Source of the DNA: CAZUQH01 sp964622465
GTDB taxonomy: Bacteria; CG03; CAZUQH01
Assembly: GCA_964622465.1 (NCBI GenBank)
Contig: CAZUQH010000017.1
Span: 1 to 27,444, forward strand
Length of the DNA: 27,444 nt
Reading direction: 5' to 3'
Shown: positions 8,497-17,072 of the stretch, piece after piece
Layout: each line of letters opens with the position of its first letter
Position numbering within the stretch: position 1 is the stretch's first letter
Position numbers and translations under genes: made by a program
The notes under the pieces: generated by a model
What the model was told of the DNA's origin: nothing
Seen by the model: only the letters and a program-made list of their open reading frames with translations
The model's database searches: none

Positions 8497-9159
8497 TCAC
8501 ATTGCAACTAGAAGTGCTATTAACGCAAGTAAAAATGTTGAACCTGCAAACCATCCGGACTCAAGCACCTGCTTCCATTTTGGTATTTCTTCGGTTGGGG
8601 CTGTATTTTCTTCAACCAGGCGGTTTAGACGTGCAACTTCGTCCATAAGGGATATCTCTTCGCTCCGTATGACTGCAACGGTATTCTCCAGTTCCTGTAG
8701 TCTTTTTTGACTCGTGCCCGCACTTTTACCTGTCTTTTCTAATTCGTCTTCTATAGCTGTAAGACGGGCATCAAGCATCTTTAACTGAAAATTAATCTGA
8801 CGTACACTCTCCTGAACGATTACGTAGATTGTCGTGCGTTCAGCGAGAGTTTCTATTGCGAGCCGTAAGTCATTAATCTGGTCCTGTATTTCGTCCTGCC
8901 GTTGCTCAAGCGAACCCTGTATTTTGCCTTTTTCGTCCAAACCGGGATACGCAGCTTCTGGCTCGGCATAGCCTGGCATAGGCAAAACTGTAGGGGTGCT
9001 TTCATCTATTGATGCAGGTGTCTCAATGGTTGAGGTAACTACTCCAAAGCCGATTTGTGCTTTGCATCTGCTACTAAATAGCATGGTGATTATGCTTAAC
9101 ACAAGAATTACTGGTAACCTGTGGAATGTATTCTTTAACACAGATATTCCTTTAAGCAT
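8497..9159 (-). CDS. Exported coiled-coil protein with C-terminal membrane helix
   Basis: A 220-residue protein of no recognised family. Residues 1-35 look like a signal peptide or anchor (charged start, hydrophobic LVLSIITMLF, then CKA/QIG as a possible cleavage site). Residues 40-75 are Pro/Ala/Thr-rich and probably flexible. Residues 80-185 are a long heptad-like coiled coil rich in Glu, Gln and Leu. Residues about 203-219 are a hydrophobic helix (GSTFLLALIALLVAM) that ends the protein. This suggests an envelope protein whose coiled coil lies outside the cytoplasm, possibly anchored at its C terminus. Its ATG overlaps the stop of the upstream pseudouridine synthase by one base (TAATG). The function is unknown. 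Confidence 0.8.
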   Translation of the reverse strand: MLKGISVLKNTFHRLPVILVLSIITMLFSSRCKAQIGFGVVTSTIETPASIDESTPTVLPMPGYAEPEAAYPGLDEKGKIQGSLEQRQDEIQDQINDLRLAIETLAERTTIYVIVQESVRQINFQLKMLDARLTAIEDELEKTGKSAGTSQKRLQELENTVAVIRSEEISLMDEVARLNRLVEENTAPTEEIPKWKQVLESGWFAGSTFLLALIALLVAM

Positions 9160-9848
9160 TATGAGCTCCTGAGGAGATTGAGAACTTGTGACATATCTTC
9201 AGGCATTGGCGCTTCAAATTCCATCCTGTTTTTTGTTCGTGGATGAGAAAATGCAATTTTCCATGCATGAAGCATTTGCCGTGGAAAATCGATTTTGGTT
9301 TTGTGTCCATATACAGGGTCGCCTGCAACTGGAAATCCCCAGTGTGCAAGATGAACACGTATCTGGTGTGTTCTGCCCGTATGCGGCAGGACTTCGAGTA
9401 AGCTACAGCCAGGAAATGTCTCAACGACACGAAAATCCGTTACAGAGCTTCTACCTGCACCGGGCTCTATTCCCATACGTTCGCGGTGCCTCGTAGAACG
9501 CCCGATTGCTGCGGTAATCTTTCCTGACGGGTTCTCCATTTGTCCAACAACAATTACCAGATATTTCTTATTTATCCTGTGTGTCTTGAACTGTTCTTTC
9601 AGATTATCTGCTGCTAGAGGAGTTCGCGCTACGACCATAACGCCAGACGTATCTCTGTCCAGCCGGTGAACGATCCCGGGACGTTCCGTTGTCTCAAAGA
9701 TTTTATCTAAGTGATACCGTTCTGTCAACCATTGGGATAACGTACCGCTCTGGATTTTCCCTGCAGGATGGACAACCATACCTGCTGGTTTATCCACGAC
9801 TATGACAGATTCATCCTGAAAGATTATTTTCGGAATATGAGCCGCCAT
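9159..9848 (-). CDS. RluA-family pseudouridine synthase lacking an S4 domain
   Basis: Isomerises uridine to pseudouridine in rRNA or tRNA. The 229-residue protein contains the RluA/RluD family signature HRLDRDTSG (61-69), with catalytic Asp64, plus VDKPAGMVVHP (18-28) and the C-terminal HTGRTHQIRVHL motif. The N-terminal S4 RNA-binding domain found in RluD (about 326 residues in E. coli) is absent; the frame opens directly in the catalytic domain. The start lies 25 bases inside lspA. The lspA-rluD neighbourhood is common in bacteria, which favours an RluD-like role, but without the S4 domain the RNA target cannot be assigned. Confidence 0.92.
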   Translation of the reverse strand: MAAHIPKIIFQDESVIVVDKPAGMVVHPAGKIQSGTLSQWLTERYHLDKIFETTERPGIVHRLDRDTSGVMVVARTPLAADNLKEQFKTHRINKKYLVIVVGQMENPSGKITAAIGRSTRHRERMGIEPGAGRSSVTDFRVVETFPGCSLLEVLPHTGRTHQIRVHLAHWGFPVAGDPVYGHKTKIDFPRQMLHAWKIAFSHPRTKNRMEFEAPMPEDMSQVLNLLRSS

Positions 9849-10294
9849 CCCATTACTATTGTGCCGAGGACTATTCCAGCATCTGCAGCATTGAAGACAG
9901 GCCAGACCTGGAAGTCAACAAAATCAATTACGTAACCGAATACCAGACGGTCTGCCAAATTGCCGATAGCGCCGCCGATTATAAGACCTACGGCGGTTGC
10001 TCCATCACCGGATAGTGATATGCCGAGTAAATGCGGACGCGCTAATGCAAACCACAAAAGTATCGCTATTACTACCGATGAGATAATGACGAAAACAAAC
10101 GTGTGCTCGCGGAATAATCCAAATGCAGTGCCGGTATTCTGGACGTAGGTAAGAAGGATTGCTTTCCCTACGAGCGGGACTGACTGTCCTGGCTCAAGGG
10201 ACAACGGAACGATAAATTTCAGAATACGGTCACAAATTAAAACAAGCGCAATGCCAAATACCAGAAAACAATGTCTGCGCGTACTGTTATACAT
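9824..10294 (-). CDS. lspA: Lipoprotein signal peptidase (signal peptidase II)
   Basis: An inner-membrane aspartyl protease that cleaves the signal peptide of prolipoproteins after diacylglyceryl modification. The 156-residue protein has four hydrophobic segments, NTGTAFGLF (53-61), and the two catalytic aspartates in GNLADR (Asp115) and FNAADAG (Asp138). It starts 11 bases after ileS and overlaps the pseudouridine synthase gene. The ileS-lspA pairing is widespread. Its substrate-generating partner Lgt is encoded about 8 kb upstream in the same array. Confidence 0.95.
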   Translation of the reverse strand: MYNSTRRHCFLVFGIALVLICDRILKFIVPLSLEPGQSVPLVGKAILLTYVQNTGTAFGLFREHTFVFVIISSVVIAILLWFALARPHLLGISLSGDGATAVGLIIGGAIGNLADRLVFGYVIDFVDFQVWPVFNAADAGIVLGTIVMGWRLIFRK

Positions 10295-10305
10295 AAATTA
10301 TGGTG

Positions 10306-13101
10306 TTAGCCGCGGACTACTTTGAGGCAGCGTGCGCAGAGCGTCGGGTGTTCCTGGTCCGTCCCGACTGACTCACTCCAGTTCCAGCAGCGTGCGCACT
10401 TTGCGCCATCCGCGTGACGCACGTGCACCTGTATTTTTGGATTGTCTGTCTGAATCGTATTTTCTGAAAGTGGTTCAGATACCAGAGAAAACTGGGAAAC
10501 GATCAGAATTTCTTTCCACTCATCCATGCTCAAACTCTTTAGTAGCTCAAACCACTCGGGTTCTTCAGCAAATACTGCGACGTTTGCTTCCAGCGAAGAA
10601 CCGATTTCTTTTTTCTTTCTGGATTTTTCAAGTGCCAGCATAACGGTATCTCTTATAGTGAAAATCTTCTTCCAGCGACTAAGCAGCTCATTGTCTGACT
10701 CAGAAAGCTGAGATTCCGGCCATTGGACAAGGAATACGCTTTCTTCTTTAACAAGATGAGACTCCCTTAGTTGCTGCCAGCATTCCTCGCACGTAAACGA
10801 GAGGATTGGCGAAGCAATTACCGCAAGTTGTTTTAAAATATTAAAAAGCACGTACTGTGCCAACTTGCGTTCCTGCCAATCAGGAGCAGAACAATACAGA
10901 CGGTCTTTTAGTATGTCAAAATAGAATTGAGAAAGGTCACAGGTGCAGTAATCGTAAAGCAGGCGGTACACGCGATGAAATTCATACGCTTCATAGGCCT
11001 GCGTAGCCCTGGACCTGAGTTCAGCCAGACGCACGAGCGTGTACTTATCTATCTCACGTAACTGCTCTGACAGTTTTTCGTCATATGAAAAATCATACAG
11101 GTTTCCCAGAATAAACCTGAAAGAATTACGGAATTTTCTGTATGCGTCCTGAATCTGGGACAATATTTCATTTGAAATTCGGACATCAAGCCGATAATCC
11201 TCACTTGAGACCCACAGACGGAGTACGTCAGCACCGAGCTTATTCACGATTTCAGACGGGTCAATCACGTTTCCGAGGGACTTTGACATTTTCCTGCCAT
11301 CACCATCAACGACAAACCCATGCGTAAGGACTGCGCGATAAGGTGCATCCTGTTCGAGCGCAACTGCGGATATAAGAGATGTCTGGAACCATCCGCGGTG
11401 CTGGTCAGAGCCCTCCAGATACATATCGGAGGGAAACCCGAGGTCAGGATTGGAGCGTAGTACTACCTGGTGACTCACTCCTGAATCAAACCATACGTCA
11501 AGGATATCCCTGCCCTTCTGGAAACTTTTGTTGCCGCAATTGGTACATGTGTAACCTTCAGGTACCAGTTTTTCCACAGGAACTTTGTACCAGACATCAG
11601 AGTTCTCTTTACGTATAAGATCTCTGAAATTAGACATGATTTCATCTGTCATCGCAGGTATTCCGCATTCCGAACAGTAAACAACCGGTACCGGTACTCC
11701 CCATACGCGCTGGCGTGAAAGACACCAGTCCGGCCTTGTCTCCAGCATGCCGAGTATGCGGCTCTGACAAATTTCCGGTATCCACTTAACGTTACGTACA
11801 GCGTGAATCAGACGGCCACGCAGGTTTTCTTTTTCTATGTCAAGGAACCACTGTGGCGTTGCACGGAAGATCACCTTCTGCTTGCAACGCCAGCAATGAG
11901 GATAACTATGAGTAATATTTTCCTGAGCAAGCAGGAGTCCTTTTTCGTTCAGGTATTTAACGATTACAGTGTCCGCATCAAATACGTTCATGCCGGCCCA
12001 GTTTTCTACCGTTGAAACAAATTGCCCTTTTTCGTTTACGGGAACAAGCATCGGTAAACTATACTTTAAGCCGGCGTGATAATCGTCCTCGCCATGCCCG
12101 GGAGCAATATGAACGATTCCAGTGCCTTCTTCTGAAGTTACGAAAGCTGCTGCGATTATCGGCACTTCTTTATCAATAAAGGGATGGCGGATAAGACAGC
12201 CGGTTAATTCCTGGCCATTTATTTCTTTTATGACTTTGCCGGATTTTTGTTGCATACGGGATTCAAGTTTTTGCCGGCAGTCCCCGCTTACGACCAGGAT
12301 GTGATTCTCATATCTGACAAATTGATATTTTAGGTCAGGATGGACGGCGACCGCGACGTTTGCAGGCAGAGTCCACGGAGTAGTCGTCCAGACGGCAAGA
12401 CCAATGGAAATATCTTGTTCAATATCTTTAACAAAGTTACGCAGGGATTCAGCAGGAAAAAATACGTCTATCGATGGTGATTCTGCATCAGCATATTCTA
12501 CTTCTGCTTCTGCGAGCGCGGTCTGACAATTCGGACACCAAAACACAGGTTTCTTGCGGCGAATAATATAACCACTTTTTGCGAGACGGCGAAAACAATC
12601 CACAATATCAGCTTCGTATTCCTGTGCCATCGTTACATAAGGATGTTCCCATTCTCCAATAAGTCCCAGACGCAAAAACTCTTTACGCTGGATATCTACG
12701 AATCTGGAAGCATACTTTCTGGCTTCAGCCCTGAATTTCAGAATATCTTCGTCTGTCTCAGCCGGTTTTTGTCCTGTTTCCTTAAGCAATTGATATTCGA
12801 TTGGCAAGCCATGGCAATCCCAGCCGGGTATAAACGGAGCGCAGGAACCACATAGCGCGCGGTACTTTATGACTATATCCTTAAGCGTTCTGTTGAAAGC
12901 GTGACCAAGATGGATATGCCCGTTTGCATAAGGCGGGCCATCGTGCAGAATAAACTTTTTTCCATTTTTGTTTCGCTCAAGTAATTTATGGTAAACGTCT
13001 GTTTTTTCCCAGAGAGACAGGAATTGAGGCTCGCGCTGTGCGAGCTGCGCTCTCATGGGAAAATTCGTATGTGGAAGGTTCGTGGTCTTGTTATAGTTCA
13101 T
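10306..13101 (-). CDS. ileS: Isoleucyl-tRNA synthetase
   Basis: Charges tRNA-Ile with isoleucine. The 931-residue protein is full length for the bacterial type. The ATP-binding HIGH-type motif is HLGH at 64-67 and KMSKS lies near residue 600 (GRKMSKSLGNVIDP). The editing domain lies between, with the Thr-rich TTTPWTLPANV segment. Four cysteines at 902, 905, 922 and 925 form the C-terminal zinc site. The ATG is four bases after the mtnA stop without a clear ribosome site, suggesting coupling. No T-box leader is possible in so short a gap, so it is probably transcribed with its upstream neighbours. Confidence 0.97.
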   Translation of the reverse strand: MNYNKTTNLPHTNFPMRAQLAQREPQFLSLWEKTDVYHKLLERNKNGKKFILHDGPPYANGHIHLGHAFNRTLKDIVIKYRALCGSCAPFIPGWDCHGLPIEYQLLKETGQKPAETDEDILKFRAEARKYASRFVDIQRKEFLRLGLIGEWEHPYVTMAQEYEADIVDCFRRLAKSGYIIRRKKPVFWCPNCQTALAEAEVEYADAESPSIDVFFPAESLRNFVKDIEQDISIGLAVWTTTPWTLPANVAVAVHPDLKYQFVRYENHILVVSGDCRQKLESRMQQKSGKVIKEINGQELTGCLIRHPFIDKEVPIIAAAFVTSEEGTGIVHIAPGHGEDDYHAGLKYSLPMLVPVNEKGQFVSTVENWAGMNVFDADTVIVKYLNEKGLLLAQENITHSYPHCWRCKQKVIFRATPQWFLDIEKENLRGRLIHAVRNVKWIPEICQSRILGMLETRPDWCLSRQRVWGVPVPVVYCSECGIPAMTDEIMSNFRDLIRKENSDVWYKVPVEKLVPEGYTCTNCGNKSFQKGRDILDVWFDSGVSHQVVLRSNPDLGFPSDMYLEGSDQHRGWFQTSLISAVALEQDAPYRAVLTHGFVVDGDGRKMSKSLGNVIDPSEIVNKLGADVLRLWVSSEDYRLDVRISNEILSQIQDAYRKFRNSFRFILGNLYDFSYDEKLSEQLREIDKYTLVRLAELRSRATQAYEAYEFHRVYRLLYDYCTCDLSQFYFDILKDRLYCSAPDWQERKLAQYVLFNILKQLAVIASPILSFTCEECWQQLRESHLVKEESVFLVQWPESQLSESDNELLSRWKKIFTIRDTVMLALEKSRKKKEIGSSLEANVAVFAEEPEWFELLKSLSMDEWKEILIVSQFSLVSEPLSENTIQTDNPKIQVHVRHADGAKCARCWNWSESVGTDQEHPTLCARCLKVVRG

Positions 13102-13105
13102 CTTA

Positions 13106-14176
13106 TTATAATTTATTTTCCATCATCCTGCGTTTTAAGGTTTTTAGCCGGGAAGCATCGGGCTGTTTTATAACACCACATTCAGTTATTATCGCGGTTA
13201 TAAGTTTATGAGGCGTTATGTCAAAGGCAGGATTCATGACAGGCATGTCTTTTCTTGTGATTAACCTCCCTGCAGGCGCAAGCACTTCTGCCCTGCCGCG
13301 TTGCTCTATCGGGATTGATTTTCCATTTCTCATTTTGAAATCAAAAGTTGAAGCTGGTGCAGCTACGTAGAAAGGGATTCTGTGAAAATTAGCGAGCACA
13401 GCGAGAGAATAAGTGCCTATTTTATTTGCAGTATCACCGTTTGCGGTTATGCGGTCTGCGCCTGCGAGTACAGCGTCTACCTTGCCTTCCGACATTAACA
13501 TTGCAGCCATATTATCAGTGATTATCGTAAATGGAATACCGTCATGTTTTAGTTCCCATGCGGTTAATCGCGCTCCCTGGAACCGCGGCCGTGTTTCACT
13601 AACCCATACGTGCGAGAGGTTTCCGGTCTTCCATGCGCGTCGTATTACACCGAGTGCGGTACCATATCCGCCGGTCGCAAGAGCGCCTGCATTGCAATAG
13701 GTGAGGACACTGGCGTCTCGTGGCAGAAGCCGCGCGCCGGAACCAGCAATTGCCAAATTTCTCTTGAGGTCATCATCTGCTATTTTTGCTGCTAGCGTAA
13801 ACAACCGGTTTACCAGGGCAGAATTGAATTTTCCATAATTCTCAACTTCATTCATTGCTTGCATGATTCCCCATGACAGATTTACTGCGGTAGGCCGCGT
13901 TTTGCGAATTTTTGAAGCAACGCTTTCAAGTTTTCTTTTAAACAGTGCGGGCTTGAGGTCTTTTTCCTCTGCCTGACGCGCAGAAATTGCGATTGCCGTA
14001 CAACCTGCTATTCCAAGTGCGGGAGCACCTCTTATCTGCATGTTGCGCACTGCGGATATCAATTGCTCTGCTGTTCGTATCGTAACCCAGCGCTCTCTCC
14101 AGGGCAACGCATTCTGGTCAAGTATTTTTACATTAGAACCAGATATGCGTATTGGCCGTAATATTTCTTTTGTCAA
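13106..14176 (-). CDS. mtnA: S-methyl-5-thioribose-1-phosphate isomerase (MtnA/eIF2B-like)
   Basis: Converts methylthioribose-1-phosphate to methylthioribulose-1-phosphate in methionine salvage. Motifs are RGAPALGIAG, RPTAVNLSWG, TYCNAGALATGGYGTALG, SETRPRFQGARLTAWEL and AGADRITANGDTANKIGTY. They include the catalytic Cys (161) and Asp (241) with the start used here. No ATG is available: the frame opens with TTG at 14209, inside cysE, or TTG at 14176, four bases after the cysE stop and just after AGTAGGA. The second was chosen because it avoids a 29-base overlap and places the catalytic residues almost exactly as in the Bacillus enzyme (as recalled: C160, D240). No other methionine-salvage gene is in the window, so a related sugar-phosphate isomerase role is possible. 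Confidence 0.92.
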   Translation of the reverse strand: MTKEILRPIRISGSNVKILDQNALPWRERWVTIRTAEQLISAVRNMQIRGAPALGIAGCTAIAISARQAEEKDLKPALFKRKLESVASKIRKTRPTAVNLSWGIMQAMNEVENYGKFNSALVNRLFTLAAKIADDDLKRNLAIAGSGARLLPRDASVLTYCNAGALATGGYGTALGVIRRAWKTGNLSHVWVSETRPRFQGARLTAWELKHDGIPFTIITDNMAAMLMSEGKVDAVLAGADRITANGDTANKIGTYSLAVLANFHRIPFYVAAPASTFDFKMRNGKSIPIEQRGRAEVLAPAGRLITRKDMPVMNPAFDITPHKLITAIITECGVIKQPDASRLKTLKRRMMENKL

Positions 14177-14180
14177 ATTC

Positions 14181-14912
14181 CTACTTTTTTGTTTGGTAAG
14201 TCTGCCCAAATTCTTTTTCTATTTCTTTACGTTTCTTTTCAAAGTATTCATCTATCATGGCTGTTACGCCTTCCATTTTCTCCAGTTGTGCGAGGCGTTT
14301 TTCAAGCGATTCCTGCGCTTCAAACATTACTCTGACCGCATCAGCAACCGGGTCGGGCAACCGTCCATGCTCAAGATCCATAACCAGCCGGCGGTGTTCC
14401 TCCACTACCCTTCCGGGAACACCGATTACCGTCGCACCAGGTGGAACGTCGTGTATTACAACCGAACCGGCACCAATCCTCGAGCCCTTGCCGAGCCGGA
14501 CAGGGCCAAGTACAATTGCTCCTGCTCCCACCGTGACGTCATCCTCCAGCGTTGGATGGCGTTTTATTTTCTTTGTACTGGTACCACCAAGAACGACTCC
14601 CTGATAAAGTAGACAATCATCGCCAATTTCCGTGGTTTCTCCAATGACTACGCCCATGCCATGGTCAATGAACAGATGCCGTCCGATATTTGCACCAGGA
14701 TGAATCTCTATCCCGGTAATATGTCTTGAAATATGAGAAATCAACCGTGCCATTACTCTATCCTCATTATTCCAGAACCAGTGCGCAATACGATGCATCC
14801 ATACGGCACGCAAGCCAGGATAGCACATAAACACCTCAAAAGGCGTTCTTGCTGCCGGGTCACGCTCGAATACAACCCTGATATCTTCTTTTATCATTTT
14901 AAAAAAATTCAT
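14181..14912 (-). CDS. cysE: Serine O-acetyltransferase
   Basis: Transfers acetyl from acetyl-CoA to serine, giving O-acetylserine for cysteine synthesis. The protein has 243 residues from the ATG at 14912. An N-terminal helical part (DPAARTPFEVFMCYPGLRA) precedes left-handed beta-helix hexapeptide repeats with the CysE signature IDHGMGVVIGETTEIGDD and GGTSTKK. A charged helical tail of about 60 residues follows. The frame remains open upstream to 15005, but those 31 codons are dispersed-repeat sequence. AAAGGAG lies before the ATG at 14912, which fixes the start. The mRNA around it reads CUCCAAAGGAG, a small stem that could partly hide the ribosome site; this may be chance. Confidence 0.95.
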   Translation of the reverse strand: MNFFKMIKEDIRVVFERDPAARTPFEVFMCYPGLRAVWMHRIAHWFWNNEDRVMARLISHISRHITGIEIHPGANIGRHLFIDHGMGVVIGETTEIGDDCLLYQGVVLGGTSTKKIKRHPTLEDDVTVGAGAIVLGPVRLGKGSRIGAGSVVIHDVPPGATVIGVPGRVVEEHRRLVMDLEHGRLPDPVADAVRVMFEAQESLEKRLAQLEKMEGVTAMIDEYFEKKRKEIEKEFGQTYQTKK

Positions 14913-14939
14913 TTTGGTTCTCCTTTGGAGGTGCGATGA

Positions 14940-15020
14940 GACTACTTCGTAGCTTGCACGAGCAAGCCCGTGCCTACAACGCAGGCTAAAGCCTGCGGCT
15001 ACCACGTTCCTCGCAATGAC
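14940..15020. repeat. Dispersed palindromic repeat, copy 3 (rnfB-cysE)
   Basis: It contains the perfect hairpin CGCAGGC-TAAA-GCCTGCG at 14980-14997, identical to 232-249. A second stem, GCTTGC-ACGA-GCAAGC, is at 14952-14967, and an alternative GCACG/CGTGC pairing is at 14956-14973. On the minus strand it opens with GTCATTGCGAGGAAC, then GGTAGCCGCAGGC. The TAG of that GGTAGCC motif is the stop codon of rnfB, and the preceding codons give the last residues of RnfB. Confidence 0.85.
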
Positions 15021-15865
15021 AAATCTTCTACGTGATTTTCTTGTGATTTAATTTTCTTCCCGAGCTCTCCTCTTGTAATAAGACATTTCGTAGGACATTT
15101 TCTCACGGCCATTTCGAGTTTTCCACTGGACTCAACATCAATAACAGGTAGATTATTCTCGTACCGGACAGCACCAGCAGGAGAAATTTTTGGACTTGCA
15201 CAGACACCGCAGGTATAGCAACCAACTTTGCACGCCTGAAGTACCTCTTTGCCTTTTAGTGGTGAGTTGCACGCCACGTAAACTTGCTGTCTCCTATTAT
15301 CAATTAATTTGATGATACCGCGCGGACAGGCATCAATGCATATCCCGCATCCGGTACATTTTTCTTCGTCCACCACAGGTAGGCCGTCCTTGCCCATGGT
15401 AAGTGCTCCAAACGGGCAGGAACTAATGCAGGTTCCGAGGCCAAGGCAGCCGTATTCGCATTCTTTGGAGCCAGACATAATAAGTGAAGCGGCTTTACAA
15501 TCGTTGATACCTTGGTATTCGGCAATGGAGCTAGCAACATTCGTACTGCCTCCACAGGCAATCACAGCTACTGGTTTTGCAATTACCTCAGTATTTGTTC
15601 CGAATATGGAATCCAGCTCTTTTTTCGCACTGTTAGAAATTACGGGGCAAGTTGAATTTCCGGCTTTGCCCGAGATAAGCGTTTCAGCAAATAAATGACA
15701 GGATGCGAAACCGCATACGCCACAGTTTGCGCCGCCAAGCAGCTGTTCTGCTCTCTCAAGGCGCGCATCATCGTGTACGGCCCAGAATTTCTGCGCAAGC
15801 GCAAGCACCCACGCAAAAATTGCACCGAGTATACCAAGTATAGCGAGTCCGGCAACAGCTGTCAT
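14999..15865 (-). CDS. rnfB: Rnf complex subunit B (Fe-S electron-transfer protein)
   Basis: A multi-cluster iron-sulfur subunit of the Rnf complex, which couples ferredoxin oxidation to ion pumping. The 288-residue protein has an N-terminal membrane helix (about 5-27), then the RnfB Fe-S domain with C48, C51, C56 and C73 (NCGVCGFASC and STCP). Next come ferredoxin-like CxxCxxxCP motifs, including KCTGCGICIDACP, and more cysteines (GCYTCGVC, RKCPTKC) toward the C terminus. It starts two bases after rnfA. The final residues, about DLSLRGTW, are encoded by a dispersed repeat that also provides the stop codon, so the tail is lineage-specific and probably dispensable. Confidence 0.95.
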   Translation of the reverse strand: MTAVAGLAILGILGAIFAWVLALAQKFWAVHDDARLERAEQLLGGANCGVCGFASCHLFAETLISGKAGNSTCPVISNSAKKELDSIFGTNTEVIAKPVAVIACGGSTNVASSIAEYQGINDCKAASLIMSGSKECEYGCLGLGTCISSCPFGALTMGKDGLPVVDEEKCTGCGICIDACPRGIIKLIDNRRQQVYVACNSPLKGKEVLQACKVGCYTCGVCASPKISPAGAVRYENNLPVIDVESSGKLEMAVRKCPTKCLITRGELGKKIKSQENHVEDLSLRGTW

Positions 15866-15867
15866 AC

Positions 15868-16443
15868 CTATTTAATCAATCCGGAAAATCCCATAAAACT
15901 AAGCGAAAGTATTGCAGCGAGTATCAGAGAAATTCCTACGCCACGGAATGGCGCAGGAACGTCACAGTAATTTAAATCCTCCCTGATGCCAGCCATAAGG
16001 ACAAGAGCGAGCAGGAAACCAATTCCGCTACCCAGGCCAAAGACCACGCTCTGTGCGAAGGAATAGTTACGAATTACCATTAAAAGTGCTGCGCCGAGTA
16101 TAGCGCAATTTGTCGTTATCAAAGGAAGATAAATGCCGAGAGCACGGTAAAGCGCAGGGCTTATCTTTTTAAGGAACATTTCTACGAGCTGGACCAGAGA
16201 CGCGATTACCAGTATAAATGCCGCTATCTCAAGAAATATTGCGTCGTATCTTTCCAGTAGAAGATGGTAAACAGGCCAGCAAATTGCCGTTGCCATGGTC
16301 ATTACAAAAGTGACCGCACCTCCCATGCCTATTGCCGAACTCATGCGGTTGGAAACGCCGAGAAACGGACATATCCCAAGGAACATCACCAGCACAAAAT
16401 TATTTACGAGAATCGTTGAAAAAAGTATCTGGATTAAACTCAT
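15868..16443 (-). CDS. rnfA: Rnf complex subunit A
   Basis: An integral membrane subunit of the Rnf complex, 191 residues with six predicted helices. It opens with the family pattern ILVNNFVLVMFLGICPFLGVSN and has the conserved LPLITTNCAILG segment, where the paired cysteines of RnfA and RnfE are thought to hold an intramembrane Fe-S centre. Its ATG overlaps the rnfE stop (ATGA) and rnfB follows by two bases, so the three are translationally coupled. Confidence 0.96.
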   Translation of the reverse strand: MSLIQILFSTILVNNFVLVMFLGICPFLGVSNRMSSAIGMGGAVTFVMTMATAICWPVYHLLLERYDAIFLEIAAFILVIASLVQLVEMFLKKISPALYRALGIYLPLITTNCAILGAALLMVIRNYSFAQSVVFGLGSGIGFLLALVLMAGIREDLNYCDVPAPFRGVGISLILAAILSLSFMGFSGLIK

Positions 16444-17069
16444 TTCTTCTCTTCCTTCATTTTATTAAGCCAGTTAAACAAACCAGCGAGTAGCCCGAGC
16501 GTGAGGAACGCGCCCGACGGCAGGAGCATGAGTACTGTTTTTACGGATGAAGCCGGCATGACTGATATTCCGAACCATGTACCACGGCCGAGAATCTCAC
16601 GGATTGAACCCAAAACCAAAAGAGATAACGTAAACCCCATTCCCATACCAAGAGCATCGGTAAATGCACGGCGCACCGTATTCCTGGACGCAAATACCTC
16701 TGCTCTTGCCATAATTATGCAATTTACGACTATCAAAGGCACAAACGGCCCAAGTGCTTTACTAAGCGCTGGGAAATATGCTTTGAGAAACAGGTCAACG
16801 ATGGTAACGAATGAAGCAATAACTATAATAAAGCTGGGAATGCGCACTTCACGCGGTATGATATTCCTTAGTGATGAAATGAGCGTACTCGAGCAGACCA
16901 GTACAAATAATACAGCGAGGCCCATCGTTATGCAATTCGCTACGCTCGTGGAGACAGCAAGCGTAGGGCACATACCCAGCAAGAGACGAAAAACCGGGTT
17001 TTCTTTCCAGAGGCCTCCGATGAAATCGCCCCATAATACGTGCGGTGGTTTTTTGTTTTCTTCCGTCAT
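16440..17069 (-). CDS. rnfE: Rnf complex subunit E
   Basis: An integral membrane subunit paralogous to RnfA, 209 residues from the ATG at 17069. Conserved parts are GLWKENPVFRLLLGMCPTLAVS and VPLIVVNCIIMARAEVFAS, with six hydrophobic segments. The frame is open upstream to 17129, but those codons are dispersed-repeat sequence, and RnfE proteins start shortly before WGDFIGGLWKENP, so the inner ATG is used. Only a weak GAGAATGAC stretch precedes it, and that stretch belongs to the repeat. It lies 74 bases after rnfG, the widest gap in the rnf cluster, and that gap is filled by the repeat. Confidence 0.95.
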   Translation of the reverse strand: MTEENKKPPHVLWGDFIGGLWKENPVFRLLLGMCPTLAVSTSVANCITMGLAVLFVLVCSSTLISSLRNIIPREVRIPSFIIVIASFVTIVDLFLKAYFPALSKALGPFVPLIVVNCIIMARAEVFASRNTVRRAFTDALGMGMGFTLSLLVLGSIREILGRGTWFGISVMPASSVKTVLMLLPSGAFLTLGLLAGLFNWLNKMKEEKK

Positions 17070-17072
17070 ATT

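Noticed and set aside
13085..13110. T-box or other leader before ileS
   Set aside because: The mtnA-ileS gap is four bases, leaving no room for a riboswitch.
14040..14612. Plus-strand frame of 190 codons
   Set aside because: Antisense to cysE and mtnA, which are certain; the composition is that of a shadow frame.
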